Shown here: positions 21,543 through 29,623 of the stretch, piece by piece | Numbering within the stretch: position 1 is the stretch's first letter | Layout: each line of letters begins with the position of its first letter | Virus record (IMG/VR): IMGVR_UViG_3300032245_000500 | Coordinates: 1 to 38,889 of that record | Reading direction: 5' to 3' (one strand) | Source: a virus | Length of the DNA stretch: 38,889 nucleotides | The notes under the pieces: model-generated | Database searches by the model: none | Seen by the model: only the letters and a program-made list of their open reading frames with translations | What the model was told of the DNA's origin: nothing | Translations under genes and position numbers: made by a program

Positions 21543-24296
21543 ATGACAGTTCGTAAATATACATCTCGTTCTCAGCAGACAACATTAACATCTGCTGTTA
21601 CCTCTGGCGGTACATCAATAACAGTAGCGTCTGCAACTACGTTGCTTGCTACTGTAGGTTCAGGTGAGTTTATTAATGGTGCTACATTTACAGTAGTTAT
21701 TGACCCAGATACAGCGCTTGAAGAAATTGTAGATATTACGGCTGCATCTAGTAATACATTTACCATTACTCGTAGCGTTGATGCTATTGGTACAGCACAA
21801 GACCACTCTGCGGGTGCGGTAGTGCGACATATGATTATTGGTCGCGACCTTCGTGAACCTAATACTCATATTGAAGCATCATCATCTGTACACGGATTGA
21901 CTTCTACTAGTGGTGTAGTTGTTGGTACTGCTGCTACTCAAACGCTTACTAATAAAACATTAACTACGCCTATAGTCGCTGGAGCGACTCTATCTGGTAC
22001 TATTACTTCTACTGCTACTATTTCTGGTGGCACCCTGACAGGTGCAATTGTAACTGGATTAACCAGTTCAGGGCTTGCCGACACGCAGGCTACTCCTAAA
22101 AATTATGTAGATGCCATTCTTGTGCTACAGACTGCTAGCCAAACAGCGGCAGCAACAAGTGCAGCAAGCGCAGCAACCTCTGCTTCTAGCGCTGCTGCAT
22201 CTGCTACAGCAGCAACAACCTCTGCTACATCTGCTGCTACGTCAGCAACTTCAGCAGCAGCCTCTGCTACAACCGCTGCTAATTCTGTGGCTGCTATTCA
22301 AACTTCAGCCACTAGTGCTGCAACAAGCGCTTCTTCGGCTGCTACTTCTGCTTCTTCTGCGGCTACCTCCGCTTCTTCTGCCGCAACTAGCCGAACAAGC
22401 AGTTTTACAAGCCAAACCGCTGCTGCCACTTCTGCCTCCTCTGCTGCCACATCTGCATCCTCAGCAGCAACATCTGCTACAAGTGCCGCTACAAGCGCTA
22501 CAGCAGCCGCTACAAGCGCTACTAGCGCTGCTGCTAGTGCAACTACAGCAGCCAACTCTGTAGCCGCTATTCAAACCTCAGCAACTTCTGCTGCAAATTC
22601 AGCGTCAGCCGCAGCCACGTCTGCCGCTTCTGCCGCTACATCTGCTTCGTCAGCAGCCGCATCTACAAGTGCTGCTGCAACTAGCGCAGCAAGTGCTGCA
22701 ACTAGTGCTACTTCAGCAGCGGCTTCGGCTAGCGCAGCCAGCACTTCGGCTACAAGTGCAGCCGTGTCTGCCAGTGCAGCATCAACTTCTGCTACATCCG
22801 CAGCAGCGTCTCAAAGTGCTGCTTCTACATCTGCCTCTTCTGCTGCTACTTCAGCAACATCTTCTGCTAACTCAGCAACAACCGCAACAACACAAGCAGC
22901 AGCAGCGTCAACTTCTGCAACTTCTGCTTCTGTTTCTGCTACTGCTGCTGCTACATCTGCGTCATCAGCAGCGACAAGCGCCGCATCTGCAGCAGCATCT
23001 GCTACCGCAGCGGCAGGTTATGTAGTACCAAGCCAGACTGGCAATGCTGGAAAAGTCCTTGGAACCAATGGCACTGCTGCTAGTTGGACTGCTGGAAGTT
23101 ATTCAGTTTATCAAGGATTCGTCAACATTGGCTCTACTTCAACAGCAAGTGTTGCAATACCAGCAGGTGATTATTTGTATGAAACACCAGCAGCAATTCC
23201 CACTTCCTTTACTCTGAATAGTCAGACAAAAAGCGATTCATGGGGAAAGATAACTGTCTCGGCATCATCTACTACTATCGGCATCGTATCTGCTGGAGGA
23301 TACATCAATCCAGAGTCCCCATTTCCATATCGATTTTCTCAAGTGGCGTATAATGGTACGAAATATTTGGCATTGGTGGACTCGTCGGGATATGTTTATG
23401 AATCTTCAGACTTAACGACTTGGTCGTATATAACAAATCCAGGAAATTGGTACAATACCGCTTCACTCGCTTATGGCAATGGTATTTTTTGTGGAATCTG
23501 GGGCGGTAGCAATGGTGTGAAGTATTCTACTGACCAAGGTTCATCATGGACAACGGTCTATGGAGATATAGGCGGCAGCATGGCTAATTCAATTTCTCCA
23601 GGAAGACGAAGAATGATTTTTGATGGAACTAACTTTGTAATTTTAAGTGTTGAAAATGGAAAATTATTCTGGAGTTCTGATTGTATTTCTTGGAGTTCAA
23701 CTTCATCTGCAATTGTTAATGGATATGATACCAAGAGTGGTATAAGTTATGCAAACGGAAAGTATTTTGTCTGGGATGGCGACAACGGACGGATGAAATC
23801 AGGTACAAGCAAAACTAATATTGGTGCTACCGCACCAGTATATGTCAACAATACTCCTGCTACTGGGACTTATTCTTCACCAGTATATTATTCTAATTCA
23901 CTTTACTGGTATGCAGGAATGAGTAACAACAATTCAAATTGTTATATTTATTCATCTCCAGATGGTATAACTTGGACAACTCTTACAGTAAAAACATTTG
24001 CTGACGGTTATGCTGCATATTATCCACCAATATTTGTTGTTGACGGCAATTCAATGATTTTACAATCAGGCTCAGCATCAGAAGATGGAACGATGTATGT
24101 TTCTACAAACGCTGGTTCGACTTGGAGCGTTAATCCAGATGTAACTTCTTACGGACTTTACTGGATGGAAAAGGTAAATACTACTTGGGTTGGTCAGGTT
24201 GGCGGGAATTACTATCCTGCTATCCTCTCATCATCACTTGCTCCAGTAGGTAAAGCAACTTATGTAAAACTTACTCCAACAAGCACAGCCTCATAA
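21543..24296 (+). CDS. Tail fibre with Ala/Ser/Thr repeat shaft and propeller-like tip
   Basis: A 917-residue fibre. Residues about 10-100 are a beta module for attachment (TLTSAVTSGGTSITVASATT; the end of the module reads DHSAGAVVRHM). A transition with LTNKTLTTPIV follows. Residues about 197-492 (22133-23020) are an almost pure Ala/Ser/Thr shaft of (A/S/T)-x-x repeats, as in other phage side fibres, containing two copies of ANSVAAIQTSATSAA at about 22288 and 22556. Then comes the conserved hinge phrase GKVLGTNGTAASWT (about 501-514). The C-terminus repeats Tyr/Trp blades (YNGTKYLALVD; YESSDLTTWSYI; YSTDQGSSWTTV; YSSPDGITWTTL), reminiscent of sialidase-type beta-propellers. This part should bind the host surface. 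Confidence 0.85.
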   Translation: MTVRKYTSRSQQTTLTSAVTSGGTSITVASATTLLATVGSGEFINGATFTVVIDPDTALEEIVDITAASSNTFTITRSVDAIGTAQDHSAGAVVRHMIIGRDLREPNTHIEASSSVHGLTSTSGVVVGTAATQTLTNKTLTTPIVAGATLSGTITSTATISGGTLTGAIVTGLTSSGLADTQATPKNYVDAILVLQTASQTAAATSAASAATSASSAAASATAATTSATSAATSATSAAASATTAANSVAAIQTSATSAATSASSAATSASSAATSASSAATSRTSSFTSQTAAATSASSAATSASSAATSATSAATSATAAATSATSAAASATTAANSVAAIQTSATSAANSASAAATSAASAATSASSAAASTSAAATSAASAATSATSAAASASAASTSATSAAVSASAASTSATSAAASQSAASTSASSAATSATSSANSATTATTQAAAASTSATSASVSATAAATSASSAATSAASAAASATAAAGYVVPSQTGNAGKVLGTNGTAASWTAGSYSVYQGFVNIGSTSTASVAIPAGDYLYETPAAIPTSFTLNSQTKSDSWGKITVSASSTTIGIVSAGGYINPESPFPYRFSQVAYNGTKYLALVDSSGYVYESSDLTTWSYITNPGNWYNTASLAYGNGIFCGIWGGSNGVKYSTDQGSSWTTVYGDIGGSMANSISPGRRRMIFDGTNFVILSVENGKLFWSSDCISWSSTSSAIVNGYDTKSGISYANGKYFVWDGDNGRMKSGTSKTNIGATAPVYVNNTPATGTYSSPVYYSNSLYWYAGMSNNNSNCYIYSSPDGITWTTLTVKTFADGYAAYYPPIFVVDGNSMILQSGSASEDGTMYVSTNAGSTWSVNPDVTSYGLYWMEKVNTTWVGQVGGNYYPAILSSSLAPVGKATYVKLTPTSTAS

Positions 24297-24338
24297 AAAT
24301 AATGAATATTATTTTTTACAATAAATCAAGGAGATATA

Positions 24339-24587
24339 ATGAAATACACAATTGATGAAGCATTTGTTATCCGAGTATTTAGTAAAGGCAAAGATGTGCC
24401 ATTTCTAATTCAGCCAATTTATCCAAATGGTGACAAGTTTGAAAACTATCAAGATGCATCTGCATGGGCTAAGTTATATATTGCATCGTTTAGAGAGGGT
24501 GAGCCTTATGCACCAGATGGTAAAGGCTTAAAAGGAAGAGCAAAACCAATCCTTGAGGAAATTGGCACAGTAACAACGCCTGCCTAA
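24339..24587 (+). CDS. Small protein downstream of the fibre (possible fibre chaperone)
   Basis: An 82-residue protein behind AAGGAGATAT. Sequence landmarks: MKYTIDEAFVIRVFSKGKDV, then FLIQPIYPNGDKFENYQDAS, AWAKLYIASFREGEPYAPDG, ending KGRAKPILEEIG. A one-domain alpha/beta protein with Trp-Ala helix is common for tail-fibre assembly proteins, and the location right after the fibre gene supports this. There is no diagnostic motif. The 42 bases before it are very A/T-rich (short AATAAT/ATTATT inverted repeat), possibly a weak terminator. Confidence 0.6.
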   Translation: MKYTIDEAFVIRVFSKGKDVPFLIQPIYPNGDKFENYQDASAWAKLYIASFREGEPYAPDGKGLKGRAKPILEEIGTVTTPA

Positions 24588-24637
24588 GCACCAATAAAAG
24601 TACCCCTGAGCATGGGTTTAAACTGCTCATTAAAATT

Positions 24638-24727
24638 ATGTGTAAACAATGTGAAGATTGCAGCAAAGAGCATCAATATGATGCACTTGCAGGTGTAGAT
24701 TTTATAGAATCAAACGAGTTTATTTAA
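24638..24727 (+). CDS. Micro-protein with CxxCxxC motif
   Basis: A 29-residue open frame MCKQCEDCSKEHQYDALAGV...FI filling the gap between two genes. Its stop sits in the ribosome site of the following GTG start. It has no strong ribosome site of its own. A 6-bp inverted repeat, TGAGCA (24607-24612) with TGCTCA (24624-24629), lies just ahead. Cys at positions 2, 5 and 8 could bind zinc. The tight packing and protein-like composition favour a real gene, but its shortness keeps this uncertain. Confidence 0.4.
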   Translation: MCKQCEDCSKEHQYDALAGVDFIESNEFI

Positions 24728-24736
24728 GGAGATACG

Positions 24737-26974
24737 GTGTCAGGTAGAGACATAACCGAAGGTCGAAGTACCAGAGCAATTGCCGTTGACTTGGGTATTG
24801 GCACAACAAATACTTGGCAAAATACTGGTGATTCATACGATTGCGCTATTGCTGGTGTTCCTTTTCTTACTGCAATATCTGATGAACGCCCTTATCAAAG
24901 AGCAACATCACCGTTTCGTAAGCAACAGTTTGATTCACAGCGAGACCCTGGAGAGCAATCGCTCTCTACGTGGTGGTTACGCAGTCAATCTTCTTTCCAT
25001 GCTGGAGAGGGGATTTTGTTTTATGACCCACTTGCTAACCCATACTCAACAACAATTGCATCTAATTCATATCGCATTAAAAGTTCATATGGTGTAGATA
25101 TTTGGACACAAGGACAAGTAACGCTGTTACATGATGTTACACAGGGACATGTTACTACTCATCAAATTAATACTAATGGTCGTGTAGGTCAGCACTTGCG
25201 CTCTATTGTATACAACGGCACTAATGGTGTATTGCTACATGATGGCTATGACATTGACCGTATTAGTGTAAGCGGTACAGTAGAACATTGGGTAGACAGT
25301 GCTGCTGGACAAGATAAAGTTTATTCACTTTGTGATGATGGCAAATTTGCATACTGGATTACAAATGATTCTAGTACCAATAAGTTAGAAATTAACAAAA
25401 AATTACTTAGTGCTTCTAGCGCTGCTACGTCTACCGTTGTGGCTACATCTGTTACTACTGTTACTAACGCAGTAATTGATTATGTTAAACAACGTCTTGT
25501 GTTTGCTTATAATAATAAAATTTATGAAATGCCTACTAGTGCAAATAATTTTAATGATAGCACACTTGTATACACACATCCATCTACTAGTTTTGTATTT
25601 AGCAGCATTACAGAATCAGGTACTGCAATTTACATTGCAGGATATGAAGGTATTAAATCTTCTATCTTTAAGTTTAATTTAGATACAGCCACTGGCTCTA
25701 TGCCTATCCTTACATCTGCTATCACAGCAGCCGAAATGCCTGTTGGTGAAGTTATCAATAAGATATACGAATATCTTGGTTACATGATGATTGGCACTAA
25801 TAAAGGTATACGTGTGGCTAAGATTCAATCAGATGGCTCATTAACTTATGGTCCACTTATTGTGGAACTAGAGCATGGTTGCTATGACTTTGCAGCACGT
25901 GACCGTTTTGTATGGTGCGCATCTGGTGTCAGCACTATTGAACCTGGTCTTATCCGCATTGACCTTAGCAATGAAATTGAACCTTTGCGTTTTGCTTATT
26001 CAAATGATTTATTTTTTGATACCGCTAAACATAATATTACAACAGCAGTAGCCTTTTTTGGCGAAACTACACAACTTGCATTTTGCACAGCAGCAGAAGT
26101 TGTTGGTGGAACTGTAGTTAATAAAGCGTTAAGTGGTGGTGTTGTTACACTCACAACTGCAACTGCTCATGAATTAATTCCTGGCGATATTGTATGGGTT
26201 GAAGGTGTTGATGCTGCTATTAATACTGGCTCACCTTATACGGGTAATACTATTGTTACCATACCTAGTTCTACATCTTTTACATTTACATCTGCATCTA
26301 CTGCAACTGTTACATCTCAGGCTGTTACTTCTTCTACTGCGCTTGTTAAGCGCGTAGGCAATATGTACGGTGAAGATGCTACTCGTATGCGCTCAGATGG
26401 TTACGTAGAAACTGGTCTTATTAGATACAATACTTTAGAACCTAAGAACTTTAAACGTGTTGTAGGTCAAGGTTTGTTTACATATGGTTCTATGTCTATT
26501 CAAACTGTAGATATAACTGGAAATATTTATGACAGCGTATCTTATGATGCTGCTATTGGTAATCCAGAAGTTGTTATTACGCAGCCAGTAGGAGCGCAAG
26601 ACGCTATAGGATTGCGATTTAGATTGTACAGAGATGCGACTGATAACACTAAGTCGCCTACATTTAAAGGTTATCAACTCAAAGCGGTACCTGCTACGCC
26701 ACGTACTCGCATCATTAGCATTCCATTGATGAACTACGATACCGAAACGGATAAGTATAACTCTACATTGGGATATGAAGGACGTGCAATTGAACGTTTA
26801 GGAGCATTAGAAAATGCTGAATCAAACGGAGATGTTGTTACGTTTCAAGACTTCCGCACTGGTGAAATCCAACAGTGCCTCATTGAAGAGGTTAAGTTTG
26901 TAGACACCACACCACCAGATAAAAGATTTACTGGTTATGGTGGCATTATTAATCTCACTATTAGAACGGTATAA
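24737..26974 (+). CDS. Probable tail nozzle / tubular protein B-like virion protein
   Basis: A 745-residue protein initiated at GTG 24737 with AAGGAG in place. It is almost entirely beta, with recurring blade-like phrases (NGTNGVLLHDGYDIDRISVS; KVYSLCDDGKFAYWITND; KIYEYLGYMMIGTNKGIRV; DRFVWCASGVSTIEPGLIRI) as in the propeller domain of T7-type nozzle proteins, and it is close to them in length. Residues about 458-537 are an inserted beta module (GGVVTLTTATAHELIPGDIV, ending SSTSFTFTSAS), a type also seen in other phage tail proteins. The C-terminus has jelly-roll-like strands (DAIGLRFRLYRDATDN). Encoded after the fibre and before the lysis genes. Homology is inferred from pattern and order. 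Confidence 0.55.
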   Translation: MSGRDITEGRSTRAIAVDLGIGTTNTWQNTGDSYDCAIAGVPFLTAISDERPYQRATSPFRKQQFDSQRDPGEQSLSTWWLRSQSSFHAGEGILFYDPLANPYSTTIASNSYRIKSSYGVDIWTQGQVTLLHDVTQGHVTTHQINTNGRVGQHLRSIVYNGTNGVLLHDGYDIDRISVSGTVEHWVDSAAGQDKVYSLCDDGKFAYWITNDSSTNKLEINKKLLSASSAATSTVVATSVTTVTNAVIDYVKQRLVFAYNNKIYEMPTSANNFNDSTLVYTHPSTSFVFSSITESGTAIYIAGYEGIKSSIFKFNLDTATGSMPILTSAITAAEMPVGEVINKIYEYLGYMMIGTNKGIRVAKIQSDGSLTYGPLIVELEHGCYDFAARDRFVWCASGVSTIEPGLIRIDLSNEIEPLRFAYSNDLFFDTAKHNITTAVAFFGETTQLAFCTAAEVVGGTVVNKALSGGVVTLTTATAHELIPGDIVWVEGVDAAINTGSPYTGNTIVTIPSSTSFTFTSASTATVTSQAVTSSTALVKRVGNMYGEDATRMRSDGYVETGLIRYNTLEPKNFKRVVGQGLFTYGSMSIQTVDITGNIYDSVSYDAAIGNPEVVITQPVGAQDAIGLRFRLYRDATDNTKSPTFKGYQLKAVPATPRTRIISIPLMNYDTETDKYNSTLGYEGRAIERLGALENAESNGDVVTFQDFRTGEIQQCLIEEVKFVDTTPPDKRFTGYGGIINLTIRTV

Positions 26975-26981
26975 CGCGCAA

Positions 26982-27206
26982 ATGTCACTTGACTTAAACA
27001 ATGTATCTATGTTGGCGACTGCTATTAGTGGTTATTTATTTGTAATCATTACAGCAGGTGCTTGGTTTCGTTGGTGGTTTAAACACCACATTAAAGAAAC
27101 TTTAGCAGAACTTCGCCCTAATCATGGCAGCAGTGTAAAAGACCAAGTGACTAGATTAGAACAACGTGTTGACGACATATACAAAATTTTATGTGAGCGC
27201 AACTAA
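26982..27206 (+). CDS. Small membrane protein with coiled coil (possible lysis accessory)
   Basis: The frame is open from 26937 inside the previous gene; ATG 26982 gives 74 residues. Residues about 9-28 are one membrane helix (TAISGYLFVIITAGAWFRWW), followed by a basic patch and an amphipathic coiled coil (VKDQVTRLEQRVDDIYKIL). The N-terminus-out arrangement and position just before endolysin and holin suggest a holin-like, antiholin or envelope-linked protein. It overlaps the next small gene by one base (TAATG). The ribosome site is poor, suggesting coupling or low expression. Confidence 0.65.
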   Translation: MSLDLNNVSMLATAISGYLFVIITAGAWFRWWFKHHIKETLAELRPNHGSSVKDQVTRLEQRVDDIYKILCERN

Positions 27207-27298
27207 TGGGATTTATATTACCTGAACCAGACTGGGGTAACCCGTTTCCAAACGTAGACCCAGATGAATGGATTGATGATGACGAATACGAAGATTGA
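27206..27298 (+). CDS. Acidic micro-protein before the endolysin
   Basis: A 30-residue frame MGFILPEPDWGNPFPNVDPD...YED linked to the previous stop by TAATG and overlapping the endolysin start region. It is strongly acidic (ten Asp/Glu) with Trp and Pro. Overlap and coupling favour translation. A role is unknown. It may only serve to carry ribosomes to the endolysin start, which lacks a good site of its own. Confidence 0.45.
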   Translation: MGFILPEPDWGNPFPNVDPDEWIDDDEYED

Positions 27299-27752
27299 GA
27301 AGTCAAGCAATGGCTGGGTAGCAAGCAAAGACGCAGCAACCATTAACATTAAACAATTTTTAGTAGCAGGTACAGATATAAAATTACGCTGTGCCGCTGA
27401 ATGCGGCGCACTGTTGGCAGCATTTGCAGCAGAATTTCATAAGACAGTTGAACCTATTGATAAAGGAACGCTTGATGATTGGGGTTACGCATACCGTCCA
27501 GTACGAGGCGAAACCACAGGATTATCTAATCACGCATCAGGTACAGCCATAGATATAAATGCTAGCAAGCATCCGCTTGGTAAGGCACATACCTTTACTG
27601 GACCACAAGAAGTAATACTTCAAGCACTAGTAAAAAAGTACGGTTTGCGTTGGGGTGGTAATTACAAAACTCGCAAAGATGACATGCATTTTGAGGTTAT
27701 TGAAACACCAGCGCAAGTAAAACTACGAATGAATAAGTTAGGACTTAAATGA
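27264..27752 (+). CDS. Endolysin, M15-type peptidase (VanY-like)
   Basis: A 162-residue peptidoglycan peptidase of the M15 (D-Ala-D-Ala carboxypeptidase / L-Ala-D-Glu endopeptidase) family. The zinc motif SNHASGTAIDIN (residues 88-99) supplies His 90 and Asp 97. The second site MHFEV (141-145) supplies His 142, with RWGGNYKTRKDD just ahead, as usual for the family. It has no signal peptide, so it needs the downstream holin to reach the wall. There is no separate wall-binding domain. Start choice is uncertain: ATG 27264, 27276 or 27279, all with weak ribosome sites inside the preceding micro-gene. The stop overlaps the holin start (ATGA). Confidence 0.88.
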   Translation: MNGLMMTNTKIEKSSNGWVASKDAATINIKQFLVAGTDIKLRCAAECGALLAAFAAEFHKTVEPIDKGTLDDWGYAYRPVRGETTGLSNHASGTAIDINASKHPLGKAHTFTGPQEVILQALVKKYGLRWGGNYKTRKDDMHFEVIETPAQVKLRMNKLGLK

Positions 27753-27991
27753 GAATCTCACCAAAGGTATACACAGTTCTCGGTACATATGCACGTGCAT
27801 TTATCGCAGCAATGTGTGCCTCATATATGATGGGTAATACCAGCGTTAAGGCTTTGTTTGCGGCAGGTGTGTCTGCTGTGCTGCCAGTTGTTTTACGTTG
27901 GGCTAACCCTGGAGACCAATTCCCAGCCCCTCAGCCGTCAATTAAGAAGGCTGCTTCAGTGGTAGAGGGCATTACAGACCCCCTTCCATAA
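27749..27991 (+). CDS. Holin
   Basis: An 80-residue membrane protein directly after the endolysin, coupled by ATGA. Two hydrophobic helices (about residues 9-27, VLGTYARAFIAAMCASYMM, and 33-50, VKALFAAGVSAVLPVVLRW) are joined by a short Gly/Asn/Thr turn and followed by a polar, Pro-rich and basic C-terminus (PAPQPSIKKAASVVEG). This is the usual form of small phage holins, which open the cell membrane at the end of infection. It is the last rightward gene, followed by the bidirectional terminator. Confidence 0.8.
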   Translation: MRISPKVYTVLGTYARAFIAAMCASYMMGNTSVKALFAAGVSAVLPVVLRWANPGDQFPAPQPSIKKAASVVEGITDPLP

Positions 27992-28013
27992 GCCTTTTAA
28001 GGCTGTTTTAAGA

Positions 28014-28066
28014 CACAAAAGCCCCCGCTCAGGTACTTTAACCTACCTGGCGGGGGTCTTTTTTGT
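28014..28066. terminator. Strong bidirectional terminator between the converging operons
   Basis: CCCCCGC (28022-28028) pairs with GCGGGGG (28049-28055), and CAGGTA with TACCTG inside the same stem. The + strand continues TCTTTTTTGTTT, and the minus strand continues after the stem as TTTTGTGTC. It therefore stops both the rightward late unit (last gene ends 27991) and the leftward unit (last gene ends 28071). A smaller AGCC/GGCT palindrome followed by TTTT lies at 27991-28010. Confidence 0.93.
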
Positions 28067-28070
28067 TTGT

Positions 28071-28259
28071 CTAAGCCTTTGCTTTAGTCTTCTTAGCCTT
28101 TACCTTAGGCTCATCAAACTCATACTCTTCTAGTTCTGTTAGCAAGTTACGGTAACGGCGTGCGTTAAGCCATGATACTAGCAGTGCACTGCCTGTACTA
28201 ATAACATCTCTTGCTGTAAGAGCAATAAATACTCCTGCTGCTAATTGTAATACGCTCAT
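28071..28259 (-). CDS. Small membrane protein, last leftward gene
   Basis: A 62-residue protein coupled to the WhiB gene by an ATGA overlap. Residues about 4-28 are hydrophobic (QLAAGVFIALTARDVISTGS, then ALLVSWL) and could be one membrane helix. The rest is charged, with an acidic segment (ELEEYEFDE) and a Lys/Ala tail (KVKAKKTKAKA). The basic tail would face the cytoplasm. The function is unknown. Ends against the shared terminator. Confidence 0.65.
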   Translation of the reverse strand: MSVLQLAAGVFIALTARDVISTGSALLVSWLNARRYRNLLTELEEYEFDEPKVKAKKTKAKA

Positions 28260-28522
28260 TCGTTGTACCTTTCAACTATAACTGGTATTGGAATTATATT
28301 AAGTTGTTTGCGCAATTTCTTGCGCTTTGCTTCTGATGTTCCACCCCACCAACCTATCACTGCATGGTTTAATGCGTAATCTAAACACTCTGATTTAACT
28401 AAACAAGCCTCACATGTACGCTTAAGAAAGTTTTCTTCTTGAAACGTACTGCTTCCTTCTTCTGTAAAAAACATATTAACATCTATACCTATACAGTTTG
28501 CTTGGTCAGTGAAGTTGTACAT
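28256..28522 (-). CDS. whiB: WhiB-family iron-sulfur transcription regulator
   Basis: An 88-residue WhiB-like protein. Four Cys ligands for a [4Fe-4S] cluster: Cys 10, Cys 37, Cys 40 and Cys 46 (ANCIGIDVNMFF; TCEACLVKSECLDYAL). The family turn GWWGGTSEAKRKKLRK (57-72) follows, with its basic DNA-contacting segment. WhiB proteins bind the host primary sigma factor region 4 and are restricted to actinobacteria and their phages, so this gene supports the host assignment. It is coupled by TAATG to the zinc-ribbon gene upstream and by ATGA downstream. It probably retunes host transcription together with the phage sigma-like factor (30283-30948). Confidence 0.9.
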   Translation of the reverse strand: MYNFTDQANCIGIDVNMFFTEEGSSTFQEENFLKRTCEACLVKSECLDYALNHAVIGWWGGTSEAKRKKLRKQLNIIPIPVIVERYNE

Positions 28523-28683
28523 TATCCTCCTGTTGAATAAAACCCTGAGACGTTAAACTTAACCGCCACCGTTGACCATACACGGGTCATTGTTCCATTG
28601 CAAGTGGTGCACATTGGTGGTATGTTTTCAGTTGTTTCTATAATCTCAGTACATGTTTCACATTTAAAATCGTATCTAGGCAT
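28522..28683 (-). CDS. FmdB-type zinc-ribbon protein
   Basis: I chose the start at ATG 28683 (MPRYDFKCETC), since the family begins M-P-x-Y-x-F/Y-x-C-x-x-C; the frame is open to 28707 but inside the methyltransferase gene. The 53-residue protein has Cys 8, 11, 25 and 28 in a FmdB-like ribbon. Members are putative regulatory proteins common in actinobacteria. It overlaps the upstream methyltransferase by 8 bases and the downstream whiB by TAATG. The C-terminus (VAVKFNVSGFYSTGG) also follows the family, which often ends in G-F-Y-x-T. Confidence 0.8.
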   Translation of the reverse strand: MPRYDFKCETCTEIIETTENIPPMCTTCNGTMTRVWSTVAVKFNVSGFYSTGG

Positions 28684-29251
28684 TCTTTCTAATCCAAACT
28701 TGAGCACCCTTATGCATCAGGTGATACTGTCCATTGAACTCATCTAAGAACCTGTCTATTCCTGGACGAGGTGCAAGGGTCTGGTCTGGCAGACCATCCC
28801 CCCACGTGTAGTCGTCAAAGGCTAGTATGCCGTTAGGTTTAAGGTCACGCCAACCATTGACTCCATCTTTGTATGCTGCTGCTGCTGTATGGTCAGCATC
28901 AACATATACAAAGTCATACCACCCATTTGAGTGGTCAGCAAAGTATTCATCGCTTGTCATTTTGTGCTTAAAAGCAGTGCTGTACACTGATAATTTAGCA
29001 TCATAAACTGACTCAACATCAGAAAAATTTATCTGATGATGAGCACCTTCATCACTGCCAGCCCACGTGTCTACATCCGTAAGCATGCAACCTCTGCCAG
29101 TAAGTATGTTGTCAAGCAACCACTTGCTTGCATCTCCAGTAAACGCTCCGACTTGCAAGAAGTGCAAGTTTTCCTGTCCCTTAAAGTGTTCTAGGTATTG
29201 TTCAAAGTTATCCTTTGCTATGCCTTGAAACCAATTAGGATATTCTGTCAT
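28676..29251 (-). CDS. Class I SAM-dependent methyltransferase (Methyltransf_24-like)
   Basis: A 191-residue protein. Motif I is LQVGAFTGDASKWLLDN (32-48), where the usual G-x-G is relaxed to VGAFTGD. An acidic residue for the SAM ribose lies at LTDVDTW (57-63). Motif DFVYVDADH (113-121) and LKPNGILAFDDYTW (137-150) are typical of the Methyltransf_24 group, small-molecule or sugar methylases. It lacks a target-recognition domain of DNA methylases. Two genes away is a glycosyltransferase, so a sugar or glycan substrate is possible. Overlaps with both neighbours indicate one operon. Confidence 0.8.
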   Translation of the reverse strand: MTEYPNWFQGIAKDNFEQYLEHFKGQENLHFLQVGAFTGDASKWLLDNILTGRGCMLTDVDTWAGSDEGAHHQINFSDVESVYDAKLSVYSTAFKHKMTSDEYFADHSNGWYDFVYVDADHTAAAAYKDGVNGWRDLKPNGILAFDDYTWGDGLPDQTLAPRPGIDRFLDEFNGQYHLMHKGAQVWIRKNA

Positions 29252-29448
29252 ACTCTGTGCCTATCCTGACATGTGTGACCATAATGTTTATCACAATCAC
29301 AAAAATCGTACGTTGAGGTTATTGGACTTTCTTCATCAACCATATCTAATTCTTTATAGATAGCGTCAATGTGTCTGCCCTGGTCTTCAAGCATTGTGGC
29401 TAGTAACTGAATCATTTGTCCCAGTTCTTTTAACCTTGTTTCAATCAC
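29248..29448 (-). CDS. Small helical protein with Cys/His tail
   Basis: Initiated at GTG 29448, overlapping the upstream stop by 8 bases. The 66-residue product has an amphipathic helix (ETRLKELGQMIQLLATMLED, then HIDAIYKELDMVDEE) and a C-terminal Cys/His cluster (FCDCDKHYGHTCQDRH) that could bind a metal ion. No family was recognised. It sits between a zinc ribbon and the methyltransferase, whose start it overlaps by 4 bases. Confidence 0.6.
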   Translation of the reverse strand: MIETRLKELGQMIQLLATMLEDQGRHIDAIYKELDMVDEESPITSTYDFCDCDKHYGHTCQDRHRV

Positions 29449-29623
29449 AGTCCATCCAATCTATGGGTGTAGGTGCGGTTGTAATTGTTCCGCAATCTTT
29501 ACATTTTTGAGCAAGGTCATACCAACCTACTTCTCTTGTCTCTTGGTCCCATTGCACGGTAATCTCAAACATAAGACAACCACAGATACAAGCAAAGGTT
29601 GGCTCACCTCTAAGGTCGTTCAT
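29441..29623 (-). CDS. Small zinc-ribbon-like protein
   Basis: A 60-residue product with two Cys pairs, CICGC near 12-16 and CKDC near 41-44 (FACICGCLMFEITVQW; AQKCKDCGTITTAPT). The spacing and beta character fit a rubredoxin-like zinc ribbon. It overlaps the glycosyltransferase stop by 14 bases and the next gene by 8. The role is unknown, but it belongs to a cluster of small metal-binding proteins here. Confidence 0.65.
   Translation of the reverse strand: MNDLRGEPTFACICGCLMFEITVQWDQETREVGWYDLAQKCKDCGTITTAPTPIDWMDCD

Noticed and set aside
22111-23025. Long Leu/Gln- and Val/Ala-rich frames overlapping the fibre shaft on both strands
   Set aside because: They are shadows of the GCN/TCN/ACN repeat codons of the tail fibre, with no start signals.
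24297-24338. A/T-only inverted repeat AATAAT/ATTATT followed by T's as a terminator
   Set aside because: The stem is too weak and short to call; the downstream gene appears to belong to the same unit.
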